Below are positions 31,590-41,161 of a stretch of DNA of 62,467 nucleotides, piece by piece (within the stretch, counting starts at the first letter, position 1; every line of letters begins with the position of its first letter). The DNA comes from Cupriavidus basilensis (GTDB lineage: Bacteria > Pseudomonadota > Gammaproteobacteria > Burkholderiales > Burkholderiaceae), in NCBI RefSeq assembly GCF_029335485.1, contig NZ_JARJLM010000351.1:1-62467 (forward strand), given 5' to 3'. Below the pieces are notes generated by a model that worked only from the letters and a program-made list of their open reading frames with translations, ran no database searches and was not told where the DNA came from. The position numbers were made by a program, and so were the translations under genes.

Positions 31590-34001
31590 ATGAAGCAACG
31601 CATCGTGCGCGGCGCGACCGCACTTGGCGGCGCCGTGCTGGCGGCAGCCAGCCTGGGCGGCTGCGCCACCGCAGGCAGCGACAGCGCCAACTGGAGCGAA
31701 AGCGGACTCAATGCCGAGATCCGTCGCACCGCCTACGGCATTCCCCATATCAAGGCAAACGACTACGCCAGCCTGGCCTTTGGCATGGGCTACGCATACG
31801 CGCAGGACAACGTTTGCCTGATGGCCGACCAGGTCGTTACGGTCAGCGGCGATCGCTCGCGCGTGTTCGGCCCCGACGAAAGTACCGAGGTGTCATTCAA
31901 GCGCATCAAGAACAGCGAATCCGACCCATTCTTCCGCGCCATCATCGACGACGACGCCCTGCGCGCCGGCTACGCGCAGGCCTCGCCAGAGGCGCGCGAA
32001 CTGCTGCGCGGCTATATCGCCGGCTACAACCGCTACCTGCGCGATACCCCGCCGGCCCAACGCCCGGCTGGCTGCCGCAACGCTGACTGGGTGCGGCCCA
32101 TTACCGCCATCGACATGTTCCGCCTGGCCGAGGAGAAGAGCATCCAAGCCAGCGCCGGCGCGCTGGCAGCGGGCATTGTCGCCGCTGTGCCGCCCAGGGC
32201 CGCGGGCAGTGCCAAGACCGCGCAACAGGCGGGGGCGGTGGACGTAGCCAGCATCGACTTCGAAGCCGTCAACAACGACCTGCAACTGCTGGATCCGCCC
32301 ATCGGCAGCAACGGCTGGGCCTTTGGCAAGGAAGCCACAACGAACGGGCGCGGCCTGCTGCTGGGAAATCCGCATTTTCCGTGGACCACCACCAATCGCT
32401 TTTTTGAAGCGCACCTGACCGTACCGGGCAAGCTGGACGTCATGGGCGCGTCCATTGCATCGTTTCCCATTATCAGCATCGGCTTCAACAAGGACGTGGC
32501 TTGGACACACACCGTGTCCACCGCCCGCCGCTTCACGCTGTATGAACTGAAACTGGCCGAAGGCGACCCCACCACCTACCTGGTGGACGGCGCGCCGCGC
32601 AAGATGACCCCGCGCACCGTCAGCTATGCGGCAAAACTGCCCGACGGCCGTACCGAGCAGCGCTCGCACACCTTCTACATGACCGAATACGGCCCGGTGC
32701 TGTCCATGCCATCGGCCGGCCTGCCGTGGTCCGCGCAAAAGGCCTACGCGCTGCGCGACGCCAACCGCAACAACACGCGTTCGGTCGACACCTGGCTTGA
32801 TATCGGCCGCGCGCGCGACGTGGCTGGCATCCACACCGCCATTGGCCGCCTGGGCATTCCGTGGGTCAACACCATTGCCACCGACCGCGAAGGCCGCGCC
32901 ATGCTTGCCGACGTATCGGTCGCGCCCAACGTGTCGGCCGCCATGCTCAAGCAATGCGCGCCGGCCGGCGACAGCGCCGCGCTGGCCGCCAAGCTGATGC
33001 AAGGCACCGGCATGGTCCTGCTGGACGGCACGCGGGCTAGCTGCAACTGGACGGTGGACGCGGCATCGCCAGTACCGGGGCTGGTGGCCCCCAACGCCAT
33101 GCCCGTGCTGGTACGCGATGATTATGTCGCCAACAGCAATGACAGTTCGTGGCTGTCCAACCCCAGCCAGAAGCTGACCGGCTTCTCACCGGTGCTGGGT
33201 CCCACCGAAGTTGTGCAACGCCTGCGCACACGCGTTGGCCTGATGGAAATCGGCCGCCGCCTCTCGGGGGAGGACGGCCTGCCCGGCAACCGCTTTGACG
33301 TGCCCAGCCTGCAGGCCGTGCTGTTCCGCGACCGCAACCTCTCAGGCGAACTCGTGCTGGATGACCTGCTCAATGCCTGCCTCGACACCAAAGACGCCGA
33401 CCTGAGCGACGGCTGCACGGCGCTGCGCAAGTGGGACCGCCACAGCAACCTCGACAGCCGCGCCGCACCGCTGTTCCGCGAGTTCTGGATGCGCGCCAGC
33501 AAGATCCCCAAGGTCTATGCCGTCGAGTTCAACCCCACCGATCCGGTCAACACCCCACGCGGACTGCGCATGCGCGATGAGTCTGTGCGCACCGAGGTCT
33601 TCAAGGCACTGAAGGACGCCGTGCGAGCCATGCGCACTGCCGGCTTCGCGCTGGATGCGCCGCTGGGCCAAGTGCAGGCCGCCGCGGCGCCGACTGGCCG
33701 CATCGCCCTGCACGGCGGTGAGGAGTACGAAGGCGTGCTCAACAAGCTGCAAAGTACCCCGGTGTCGGACAAGGGTCTGCAGGTCTACTTTGGGACCAGC
33801 TACGTGCAGACCGTGGGCTTTGACGAGCAAGGGCCGGTCGCTGAGGCGCTGCTGGTGTACGGCCAGTCGGTAGATCAGCAGTCGCCGCACGCCTTTGACC
33901 AGATGGCGGAGTACTCCGCCAAGCGGTGGGTGCGGCTGCCGTTCAGCGAGCGGGCAATTGCGGCGGATCCGCAATTGAAGGTAACGCGGCTGAGCCAGTA
34001 A
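31590..34001 (+). CDS. Penicillin-acylase-family Ntn hydrolase (acyl-homoserine-lactone acylase-like)
   Basis: The 803-residue precursor has a lipoprotein-type signal (GAVLAAASLGGCATAG). It is made as a single chain that is self-cleaved before the catalytic serine in PIGSNGWAFG, giving alpha and beta subunits in the periplasm. RTAYGIPHIKA, LGMGYAYAQDN-like and NPHFPW segments are typical of the PvdQ/QuiP/aculeacin acylase branch. Members remove acyl chains from homoserine lactones, beta-lactams or lipopeptides. GAGGAGA lies before the ATG. It could deacylate a signal or a pro-drug form of the product next door; that link is only positional. Confidence 0.87.
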   Translation: MKQRIVRGATALGGAVLAAASLGGCATAGSDSANWSESGLNAEIRRTAYGIPHIKANDYASLAFGMGYAYAQDNVCLMADQVVTVSGDRSRVFGPDESTEVSFKRIKNSESDPFFRAIIDDDALRAGYAQASPEARELLRGYIAGYNRYLRDTPPAQRPAGCRNADWVRPITAIDMFRLAEEKSIQASAGALAAGIVAAVPPRAAGSAKTAQQAGAVDVASIDFEAVNNDLQLLDPPIGSNGWAFGKEATTNGRGLLLGNPHFPWTTTNRFFEAHLTVPGKLDVMGASIASFPIISIGFNKDVAWTHTVSTARRFTLYELKLAEGDPTTYLVDGAPRKMTPRTVSYAAKLPDGRTEQRSHTFYMTEYGPVLSMPSAGLPWSAQKAYALRDANRNNTRSVDTWLDIGRARDVAGIHTAIGRLGIPWVNTIATDREGRAMLADVSVAPNVSAAMLKQCAPAGDSAALAAKLMQGTGMVLLDGTRASCNWTVDAASPVPGLVAPNAMPVLVRDDYVANSNDSSWLSNPSQKLTGFSPVLGPTEVVQRLRTRVGLMEIGRRLSGEDGLPGNRFDVPSLQAVLFRDRNLSGELVLDDLLNACLDTKDADLSDGCTALRKWDRHSNLDSRAAPLFREFWMRASKIPKVYAVEFNPTDPVNTPRGLRMRDESVRTEVFKALKDAVRAMRTAGFALDAPLGQVQAAAAPTGRIALHGGEEYEGVLNKLQSTPVSDKGLQVYFGTSYVQTVGFDEQGPVAEALLVYGQSVDQQSPHAFDQMAEYSAKRWVRLPFSERAIAADPQLKVTRLSQ

Positions 34002-34004
34002 GCC

Positions 34005-34042
34005 GGCGGCGTTGGGAGCGGGGCCGCCAGCCCCGCGCCGCC
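34005..34042. terminator. GC-rich stem-loop after the acylase gene
   Basis: GGCGGCG pairs with CGCCGCC, and inside it CGGGGC pairs with GCCCCG around a five-base loop, with a seven-base bulge on the left arm. It begins four bases after the acylase stop. No T-run follows. It probably ends or protects the acylase transcript. Confidence 0.5.
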
Positions 34043-34089
34043 ATCGATAGGCGATGTCCGCCGCCCGTCTGTCGACGTAAGACGGCGAT

Positions 34090-34117
34090 GCCTGTCCTGT
34101 CCGCTGGCAGGACAGGC
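34090..34117. terminator. Perfect 10-bp stem-loop between the acylase and flavoenzyme genes
   Basis: GCCTGTCCTG and CAGGACAGGC form a perfect ten-base-pair stem around an eight-base loop. It lies between two convergent genes and could be a second, bidirectional terminator, although it lacks a U-tract. The remaining sequence from 34118 to 34348 holds nothing I can identify. Confidence 0.45.
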
Positions 34118-34348
34118 TGACCGGCCAGAGACGTAAAACAAACTGACGAATGCCGGCTGCCGAGCAAGCCCCCGACCCGCCAGCTGCTCATGTCGAACGT
34201 TAGGCGTCTCACGCAATGCCCACTATGACCACTGCCACGGTCGGCGATGCAGTGTAAGCGTGCCCCGAAATCCACGCATCCAGCGCTTGCCTTTGATCGG
34301 GGAACCGCTGCCTCGCAGCCCGTGATGTGAAAATGGAGCTTCCAAGAA

Positions 34349-35755
34349 CTATATAGGCTCCCTCCAGGCCGAGGGCCTGATGTTCTGGTTCAGGCGAAAG
34401 AAATTGGCCGGGTCGTACGCAGCTTTGAGCGCGGCGAGGCGCGCGTGGTTTTCACCATAGGCGGCACGCACGCGGTCCTCGCCCTCGTCACCGAGGTTGT
34501 TCGCATAGACGCCTCCGGTCGAAAAGGGCTTGACGGCGCTCCACACGTCGCGCGCCCAGCGGATGGCCGCATCTTCCTCTGCCGGAGCATCCCAGATCGA
34601 GATGGGGAAGCAGTCGTAGCGCGCATCGCGATTCGCATAGGGCGTTGCCGATGCGGGAACGCGGGCAATGGCGCCGCCGACGTGCTGGAACACCAGCAGC
34701 GAGGAAGCCGAGGGCGCACGCGCATAGGTCTCGAGAAGGGTGTCGATCGCGGCGTCGGTGAGCGTGTGCAGATACTGCGCCTTCCAGTAGTAGCGGCGTC
34801 CGCGCGGAAAGAGACTGTCGCCGCCGGACTGGATCTGAAGGTATGGAACCAGGTCCAGCTTGCTCTCGAGCGGGGCGCCGTGCTCCAGGAGTGGACGGAT
34901 GACGCGCTCGCCGGCCTCGTTCGCTCCGCAGTAGCAGGCCGAGATGTTGAAGAAGCGCTCACCCGACGGGGCCGTTACCAGGGCGGCGTCCACACTGAGT
35001 TCGTCCGGGGCCTGGGCGCAGAAATCATCGTAGAACCGCATCGCATCGCGCGCGCGGCCGTAGGGGTGGAGCACCGACCCGGCCAGCAGTACCGGCCCGA
35101 CCGGGTGAAGCTGGTATTCAAAGGTGGTGACAATGCCGAAGTTGCCGCCACCTCCGTGTAGTCCCCAGAACAGGTCCTCGTTCTCGACGGCGCTGGCTTT
35201 CACGAGCCTGCCATCCGCGAGCACGATTTCTGCGGCCAGAAGGTTGTCACAGGCCAGGCCGTGTTTGCGCCCCAGCTTGCCGAACCCGCCGCCCAAGGTC
35301 AGTCCGGCAATGCCCGTGTCGCTATTGACGCCCATTGTGGTGGCCAGTCCATGGGCCTGTGTGGCGGCATCGAACTCGGCGAGGCTCAGGCCGGCTTCGG
35401 CACGGGCCACGCGCCGCGCCGGGTCGACGGCAATGTGCTTCATGCGCGACAGATCGATGACGATCCCATCGTCGCAAACCGACAGGCCCGCCACATTGTG
35501 TCCGCCGCTGCGGACCGCTACAAGGTGGTTGCCCGAGCGGGCGAAGGTCACCGCTTCGATGACATCGGCCGTGCTGGCGCAGTACACGACCATGGCTGGC
35601 CGCTTGTCCACCGCGCCGTTCCAGACCTTGCGCGCATCCTCGTAGCCGGGATCGTCCGGGAGGACCACATCTCCATCGAGTTTTCGCCGCAAGGTATCGA
35701 GAACTGCGGCCGGCCGATCGGCCCAGAGACGGCTGACCCGTTGTCCAGTGTCCAT
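34349..35755 (-). CDS. FAD-dependent BBE-type oxidoreductase
   Basis: The 468-residue flavoenzyme of the berberine-bridge/p-cresol-methylhydroxylase superfamily oxidises an alcohol, sugar or phenolic substrate with O2 or another acceptor. The FAD-binding domain shows VRSGGHNVAGLS with the His that binds FAD covalently, GGGFGKLGRKHGLACDNL with a Cys placed for a second covalent link, and GGGGNFGIVTTFEY. The C-terminal NFFRLNQNI is the BBE domain. The ATG at 35755 follows a run of five G; one at 35767 adds four residues. It is divergent from a GcvA-like regulator, which probably controls it. Confidence 0.88.
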   Translation of the reverse strand: MDTGQRVSRLWADRPAAVLDTLRRKLDGDVVLPDDPGYEDARKVWNGAVDKRPAMVVYCASTADVIEAVTFARSGNHLVAVRSGGHNVAGLSVCDDGIVIDLSRMKHIAVDPARRVARAEAGLSLAEFDAATQAHGLATTMGVNSDTGIAGLTLGGGFGKLGRKHGLACDNLLAAEIVLADGRLVKASAVENEDLFWGLHGGGGNFGIVTTFEYQLHPVGPVLLAGSVLHPYGRARDAMRFYDDFCAQAPDELSVDAALVTAPSGERFFNISACYCGANEAGERVIRPLLEHGAPLESKLDLVPYLQIQSGGDSLFPRGRRYYWKAQYLHTLTDAAIDTLLETYARAPSASSLLVFQHVGGAIARVPASATPYANRDARYDCFPISIWDAPAEEDAAIRWARDVWSAVKPFSTGGVYANNLGDEGEDRVRAAYGENHARLAALKAAYDPANFFRLNQNIRPSAWREPI

Positions 35756-35791
35756 ACTTACCCCCATTTTTCGGTTCGATCGGGGGGGCAA

Positions 35792-35807
35792 TCCCATCCG
35801 ACTGGGA
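35792..35807. promoter_or_regulatory. Inverted repeat in the BBE oxidase/LysR divergent promoter region
   Basis: TCCCA and TGGGA flank six bases in the 127-base region between the divergent oxidase and LysR genes. Position and size fit a LysR-type operator, but the arms are short. Confidence 0.3.
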
Positions 35808-35882
35808 GCATACTGTCACGCGCCCTTTCGCATGGCAAAATCAAAGAACTCAGCTCCAGGTGAGGAGAATTCATCTACATCC

Positions 35883-36791
35883 ATGAGAAAGCTGCCTCCT
35901 CTGCGATCGCTGCAGGCCTTCGAGGCTGCCGCCAGGCTTGGCAGTTTCAAGGCGGCGGCCGCTGAACTCCATGTGACGCCCACGGCCATCAGCCATCAGA
36001 TCCGACTGTTGGAAGAGACGTGCGGGCACCGCCTGTTCCAGCGCCAACCGCGGCCTCCGGTGCTTACGGGTGCGGGTGCGAGGCTGTATCCGGCGCTGCG
36101 CGATGGTTTCGATGCCCTCCTGGGCGCGGTGGCCGGGATGGCCGAGTCCAGGGCGCCGAGTCCGCTGCGCGTCACGAGCCCCAATGCGTTTGCGAGCCGA
36201 TGGCTGGTTCCGCGTCTGCCGCAGTGGCGGGAGCGATACCCCGACATCGCGCTTGAGATCATCGGAACGGACGCGATCCTGGACCTTCGGGCGGGTGACG
36301 CCGATGTGGCGATCCGCTATGCCCGGACCATGCCGGCAGGATTCGTCGTGCGGGAGATCTGTCGGGACACGTTTTTCCCGGTCTGCAGCCCGGCGCTACT
36401 GCTCAAGGATGGACACGCCATCGAGCGCGCCTCAGATTTGATGCGCTTCCCCCTGATCCATTTCGACTGGATGACCCGGGATCCGAACGCCCCCACATGG
36501 CAGCAATGGCTGGCGACCGCGAGCCTGATCGATCCGAGCTTGAAGGCGGCCGACAAGACGTGGGCGCTGAGTTTCCGGGAAGAACTGCATGCCATCGACG
36601 CCGTGGTCGCCGCGCAGGGGATCGCGATCTGCAGCGACGTCGTGGTGGGCCATGAGCTGAGATCGGGGACACTCGTCAAGGCCCATCCGCTGTCGCTGCC
36701 AGGCTATGGCTTCTACCTGGTCGCCATGGCCCAGAACGCGCGGCAAGCGGACATTGAGGCTTTTGCAACTTGGATGCGGGCCATGGACTGA
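35883..36791 (+). CDS. LysR-family regulator, GcvA-like
   Basis: The 302-residue regulator starts [20 protein letters not shown], followed by the helix-turn-helix [17 protein letters not shown], which is the standard GcvA-subfamily opening. The C-terminal half is the periplasmic-binding-like effector domain. The start at 35883 is taken from family alignment; the GAGGAG seen lies 17 bases upstream, so an in-frame upstream start is possible. The expected target is the divergent BBE-type oxidase. Confidence 0.88.
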   Translation: MRKLPPLRSLQAFEAAARLGSFKAAAAELHVTPTAISHQIRLLEETCGHRLFQRQPRPPVLTGAGARLYPALRDGFDALLGAVAGMAESRAPSPLRVTSPNAFASRWLVPRLPQWRERYPDIALEIIGTDAILDLRAGDADVAIRYARTMPAGFVVREICRDTFFPVCSPALLLKDGHAIERASDLMRFPLIHFDWMTRDPNAPTWQQWLATASLIDPSLKAADKTWALSFREELHAIDAVVAAQGIAICSDVVVGHELRSGTLVKAHPLSLPGYGFYLVAMAQNARQADIEAFATWMRAMD

Positions 36792-36841
36792 GCGGAGCCT
36801 GCATTCTTCCTGTCATTTCTGCCGCGCGTCGGCGCGGGGCG

Positions 36842-36974
36842 ATGGACCGGCAGGGGCAGCCAGGCGCGGTGATTCTCGACGGACGCACGCTTCAGTCCAC
36901 GTGCGGGAGCGGGCCAAGGGCGGGCTACGACGGGTACAAGCGCACGCGAGGAAGCAAGGTGCATATGGCCGTCG
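36842..36974 (+). pseudogene. IS5-family transposase fragment
   Basis: The frame encodes [20 protein letters not shown] followed by [19 protein letters not shown], a well-conserved catalytic-core stretch of IS5-group transposases including the first aspartate (ILDGRT). Both ends are missing and it stops abruptly at the XRE fragment that follows. A small relic of about 44 codons. Confidence 0.75.
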
Positions 36975-37070
36975 ATGGCGATCATCTGCAAGATCGCCAA
37001 CGCGCTGGAGTGCAACGTGGCCGAATTGATGGCGAGCGTGGAAGCACTCGTCGAAATGAATCAGCCTTGA
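36975..37070 (+). pseudogene. C-terminal fragment of an XRE-type helix-turn-helix protein
   Basis: Thirty-one codons encode [19 protein letters not shown] and a short tail. [15 protein letters not shown] is the last helix-turn-helix part of Cro/CI- or HigA-like regulators. The recognition helix and N-terminus are gone, replaced by the IS5 fragment. The stop overlaps the end of the convergent LysR gene by ten bases. Confidence 0.6.
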
Positions 37071-37966
37071 TCGCCAGCGCGGATGTAAGCCGCCAACCCG
37101 GCCGCCAGCGCCGCGAAAGTTACCGCGCAGCGCGCGCTGGCCCGCAAATCCTCATGCATGGCGATCCAGGTATCCATCGTCAGCGAGAACTGGCTACGTA
37201 AGACCCGAACCAACTGCTTGTCCCTGGCGGCCAGCGCCGACTGGCAGATACCGATGCCGAAGCCTGCGCGGATCGCACCCAGTTGCGCCAGGTCGCTGTC
37301 AGCCCGAAACGCGAAGCGATCCCGCGACAAAGCCGGAACTTTCTCCTGAAGCCGGCGAATGTAGGCGTTCTCGTGGTCGAAGCCGATGACCGCGTGGCGG
37401 GACAAGGCGTCCATCGAATTGGGCATACCCCGAGCGGCCAGATAGCGCTCGTGTGCATGCAGACCCAGTTCAATCCCTCCCACGCGCTTGACCACCAGCG
37501 CCTCTTGCACCGGCTGGAACATGCGCACCGCGATGTCCGCCTCGCGATGCAGCAGATCGTCAGCCCGGTTGGACAGCATCAGTTCGATGACCAGTTCGGG
37601 GTGCTCGCTGTGCAGCGCCGCCAGGATCGGCGGCAGAACCTCGACGCCGATGACCTCGCTGGCCGTCAGCCGCACCGTACCGCGAACACCTGATCCGTGG
37701 CTGCTGGCAGCCCGGCGCAGAGCGGCCGCCGTGGCGGCGATACCGGCGGCATAGGGCCGCAGCTCCTGCGCGGCGTCGGTGGGCGCGAAGCCGTCGAAGG
37801 AGCGAGTGAAAAGCTTCAGCCCCAGTGCGGCCTCCAGGCTGTCGATGTGCCGGCCTACGGTCGGTTGCGTCAGGCCCAGCGCCCGGCCCGCGGCGGACAG
37901 CGAGCCCGTCTCCAGGACTTGGAGAAAGCTCCGGTACCACTCCCAATTCGGTTCGTTGTCGGCCAT
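37061..37966 (-). CDS. LysR-family regulator
   Basis: The 301-residue protein has an N-terminal winged helix ([36 protein letters not shown]) and an effector domain ([20 protein letters not shown] onward). It is divergent from the SDR gene at 38182; the 215-base gap contains a perfect inverted repeat at 38001-38020 that is a good operator candidate. An ATG three codons upstream (37975) is an alternative start. Its 3' end overlaps the relic XRE frame on the other strand. Confidence 0.87.
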   Translation of the reverse strand: MADNEPNWEWYRSFLQVLETGSLSAAGRALGLTQPTVGRHIDSLEAALGLKLFTRSFDGFAPTDAAQELRPYAAGIAATAAALRRAASSHGSGVRGTVRLTASEVIGVEVLPPILAALHSEHPELVIELMLSNRADDLLHREADIAVRMFQPVQEALVVKRVGGIELGLHAHERYLAARGMPNSMDALSRHAVIGFDHENAYIRRLQEKVPALSRDRFAFRADSDLAQLGAIRAGFGIGICQSALAARDKQLVRVLRSQFSLTMDTWIAMHEDLRASARCAVTFAALAAGLAAYIRAGDQG

Positions 37967-38000
37967 GGTATGCAAATTTCTATAGCTGCTAGCGGATTCT

Positions 38001-38020
38001 AGGCAATTTCCTTATTGCCT
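38001..38020. promoter_or_regulatory. Perfect 7-bp inverted repeat, probable LysR operator
   Basis: AGGCAAT and ATTGCCT are exact complements separated by six bases, 35 bases upstream of the LysR start and 162 upstream of the SDR start. Length, symmetry and A/T-rich centre fit a LysR recognition site. Confidence 0.5.
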
Positions 38021-38181
38021 GTCCATCCGCAAACTGCAGCCATTCGCAGCAAAACCGCTCAACGAAACGGAGTCCGCGATGCATCGAGCCGCCGCCATCG
38101 CCCAGCCTCGGGCGGGCGGCCTGGCTTGCCGCCGCCCTTCGCAAGTTGTCCCTCTGAACCTCCCACCGAAAGGAAACCACC

Positions 38182-39150
38182 ATGTCCAAAGTCGCATTGT
38201 TCGGCGCCGCTGGCGTTATCGGCCAAAGCATCGCCGCCGCGTTCGGCAGCCAGGGCCGCCCCTACCGCGTCGTGGGCCGCAGCGAAGCCAGCCTGCGCAA
38301 GGCCTTCGGCCACGACCCGCTGGCCGAGATCGTCACCTGGAATCCGGACTCGCCGGCCTCGGTACGCGCCGCGGCTGAGGGCGTGGACACGCTGATCTAC
38401 ATGGTCGGCGTGAATTACTGGCAGTTCGAGCTGCACCCGGAGCTGATGCGCAAGACGCTGGATGGTGCGGTGGCCGCCGGGGTCAAGCACCTGATCCTGA
38501 TCGGCACCGTGTATCCCTACGGCTGGGCGCAGTCCAACCCGGTGCGCGAAGACCATCCCCGCGAGCCGCACACCTTCAAGGGTCACATGCGCAAGGCCCA
38601 GGAAGACTTGCTGATGCAGGCCCACGCCGACGGCCGCATTCGCGCGACCGTGCTGCGCCTGCCGGATTTCTACGGCCCCGGCGTCGAGGCCAGCCTGCTG
38701 CACCGCGCCGCGCAGGCGGCAGTGAACGGTGGCACCGCCGACATGGTCGGCCCGCTCGACCGCCCGCACGAGTTCGTCTTCGTGCCAGACGTGGGGCCGG
38801 TGGTGGCGCGGCTCGTCGAGACGCCGGCCGGCTTCGGCAAGATCTGGCATCTCGCGGGTGCCGGCGCCACGAGCCAGCGCGAGCTGGTCGCGGAGATGGA
38901 GCGCCAGACCGGCGCGAAGCTCAAGCTGCGTGTCGCGGGCAAGACGATGCTGCGCCTGATCGGCCTGTTCAACCCCTTCATGCGCGAGATGGTCGAGATG
39001 AACTACCTGATGACCGAGCCGCTGGTCATGGACGACTCGGCGTTGCAGCGGCTGATCGGGCCGATCCACAAGACGCCGTACGTGGAAGGTGTCCGCCAGA
39101 TGCTGGCGGCCATTCCGAAGACGCGCATTCTTTCCGCCGCGATTGCCTGA
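38182..39150 (+). CDS. NAD(P)-dependent epimerase/dehydratase-like protein (atypical extended SDR)
   Basis: The 322-residue protein has a Rossmann start (KVALFGAAGVIGQSIAAAFG) with GxxGxxG, a LIYMVGVNYWQF region and IGTVYPYGWAQ where extended SDRs place the active-site Ser/Tyr. The usual YxxxK is not clear. AAAGGAAACC precedes the ATG. It could reduce or epimerise a sugar-, flavonoid- or quinone-like substrate. The divergent LysR gene is its probable regulator. Confidence 0.8.
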   Translation: MSKVALFGAAGVIGQSIAAAFGSQGRPYRVVGRSEASLRKAFGHDPLAEIVTWNPDSPASVRAAAEGVDTLIYMVGVNYWQFELHPELMRKTLDGAVAAGVKHLILIGTVYPYGWAQSNPVREDHPREPHTFKGHMRKAQEDLLMQAHADGRIRATVLRLPDFYGPGVEASLLHRAAQAAVNGGTADMVGPLDRPHEFVFVPDVGPVVARLVETPAGFGKIWHLAGAGATSQRELVAEMERQTGAKLKLRVAGKTMLRLIGLFNPFMREMVEMNYLMTEPLVMDDSALQRLIGPIHKTPYVEGVRQMLAAIPKTRILSAAIA

Positions 39151-39161
39151 GGAAGATGGCC

Positions 39162-39254
39162 ATGAACCACCCCACCTCCATCGCTTTCCAGCGCCGCATC
39201 ATCAACGCTTGCGCTGTTGCCGGTCTCGTGCTCGGCGCGCTGTCGAGCGCAGGA
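39162..39254 (+). pseudogene. Truncated 5' end of a secreted protein gene
   Basis: About 30 codons after the SDR gene encode NHPTSIAFQRRIINACAVAG plus a hydrophobic stretch typical of a signal peptide. The frame then runs into unrelated sequence. The opposite strand of 39260-39370 contains a protein-like stretch (IVTGFRPGIGWLMSGGDPSF) that I cannot assign. This is probably a deletion junction between two broken genes. Confidence 0.4.
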
Positions 39255-39407
39255 CAGGGGTCGTGCGTGCCGTTCTCGCCTTCGATCAGGCGGGCATGGA
39301 CGGCGGCCGGGAACGAAGGATCGCCGCCGGACATTAGCCAGCCGATTCCCGGCCGGAATCCGGTGACAATTGGCGTTTGTTCGACGGTATCGCAGTCGAC
39401 GAACTGG

Positions 39408-41000
39408 CTATCGTCGCGTAACTCGCGGCACTGCGTGTACCAGGGGAAGCGCGTTGGAAGAGGTGAGCAATCCGGCTCTTTCCAGCCCATTCGCGATGCG
39501 AGCCAGGTCCGCCGGAATCCTGAAGGGCATGCAAGCAATTCGATCGGCGAACGAGTAGCTAGGGTTGATGGCGATGAGCTCGTTCCAGACGCCTCGCGCT
39601 TCGTCGAGATAACCAAGATTTCCCAACGCTGAAGCAAGATAGGCCCGGCTCATGTCTGTCTCAGGGACCAGCAGAATGCGTTCTCGCAGGATCGCGACAG
39701 CCGTCTCGTAGTCGCCGGAAACAATATGGGCTACGCCGAGGTGGTGCAGATAGCCCTGGGTGAAATACGGGTCAAGCTGCATGGCCCGCTCCAGATCGCG
39801 AATCGCCGACCGGGGGTGCCCCGAATAGATGTTCAGCGTCGCCCGCAGAGACAGCGCCGGGGCGAAGTTCGGGTTGAGCGAGAGCGCTTCTTCGACTTCG
39901 AGCGCCCAGCGACTGAAGTCCTTCCGGTACATCGCGACCAACGCAGCCACGCCATGCGAGAACGGTTCACCCGGATCACGCTCGATGGCTTTTTCGACCA
40001 GCGCTTCGGCTTCGGCGAGCGAGCGTTGGGGGTCGTCACTCCAGCGGTTGTAGTAGGCTTGGGCAAGGGCCATGCCCAGAGCGGCATAGGGCGACGGATA
40101 GTCGGGATCGAGAGCGATCGCCTGTCGGAACAGCTCGCACGTTCTCTCAAAGACGGCAATGTTCTGCGTCGCGCCCCGCTGCATCGCTCGGCCTCGCAGA
40201 AAGCACTGGTAGGCTTCCATATGCGTCGTCCCACCGGATACATCGCGAGGCCACAGCGCAACCTCAACGGGGTTCAACGCGACGCTTAGCTTGGCAACGA
40301 TCTTGCGAGCGACCTCGTCCTGCACCGTGAATATGTCATTGAGTTCCCGGTCATATCGTTCGGTCCACAACTGGCTACCGCTGATCCCATCACTCAATTG
40401 CGCGACCACGCGAATGCGGCCGCCGCACGTCCGAATACTCCCTTCGATGATGTAGCGGGTGCCGAGCTTGCTTGCGATACGTCGCACGTCCACGGACATG
40501 CCCTTGTAGGCAAAGCTGGAGCTTCGGGCAATCACGATCAGGCCCGGGACCTTCGACAACGTCGTTATGATCTCGTCCGCCAGCCCTTCGGCAAAGAAGT
40601 CCTGACCGGTATCGTTGCTGAGACTGGCGAACGGCAGGACCGCAAGCGACGGCTTGGGTGAATGCAGGCCGGCTGCCTCTTTAGGCGTTGCAACAGGGCT
40701 CTTGAAACAATATCCGATGCGCGGAACGGTGGCGATCCATGCGTCGCCATCGGGCGCGAGGCCAACCGCTTTTCGCAGCAGAGCGATCTGGACCGAAAGA
40801 TTGCTCTCCTCGACAGGGGTCCGGGGCCAAGCCGCGTCCATGAGATCCGCCTTGGTGACGATCTCGCCCTGCCGCTTGAGCAGAGCGGCCAGAAGCAGGA
40901 TGCCCCGGCGCCCGACCGCCACGCGCTCCCCCTGCCGCTGGAGCGTCCCGTCGTCGAGATTGAGTAAGAACGGACCGAAGGTGAAACGCTGTCCCTGCAT
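39408..41000 (-). CDS. CadC/OmpR-type winged-helix regulator with TolB-like and TPR domains
   Basis: The 530-residue protein has an N-terminal Trans_reg_C winged helix (RFTFGPFLLNLDDGTLQ, VEESNLSVQIALLRKAVG), then a TolB/FlgO-like segment (SLAVLPFASLSNDTGQDFFA), then tetratricopeptide-like repeats from about residue 270 to 490. No membrane helix is visible, unlike CadC itself. Such proteins sense partners through the TPR part. It is divergent from the alpha/beta hydrolase pair starting at 41162 and probably controls them. Confidence 0.83.
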   Translation of the reverse strand: MQGQRFTFGPFLLNLDDGTLQRQGERVAVGRRGILLLAALLKRQGEIVTKADLMDAAWPRTPVEESNLSVQIALLRKAVGLAPDGDAWIATVPRIGYCFKSPVATPKEAAGLHSPKPSLAVLPFASLSNDTGQDFFAEGLADEIITTLSKVPGLIVIARSSSFAYKGMSVDVRRIASKLGTRYIIEGSIRTCGGRIRVVAQLSDGISGSQLWTERYDRELNDIFTVQDEVARKIVAKLSVALNPVEVALWPRDVSGGTTHMEAYQCFLRGRAMQRGATQNIAVFERTCELFRQAIALDPDYPSPYAALGMALAQAYYNRWSDDPQRSLAEAEALVEKAIERDPGEPFSHGVAALVAMYRKDFSRWALEVEEALSLNPNFAPALSLRATLNIYSGHPRSAIRDLERAMQLDPYFTQGYLHHLGVAHIVSGDYETAVAILRERILLVPETDMSRAYLASALGNLGYLDEARGVWNELIAINPSYSFADRIACMPFRIPADLARIANGLERAGLLTSSNALPLVHAVPRVTRR

Positions 41001-41161
41001 ATGGCTCCGTGCGGCAACGGTTCGGGAATTATTCGGACTTTATTCGGCAGCCCTTCAATACTCCAGCGCTGGCTATCACGATACTGCTCCCCACTGCAGC
41101 CCTTTGGTCCATGCTGCAGCCGCACAAAACCGGTCACCGTACAGGAAGGAGGGCAGCTGAG

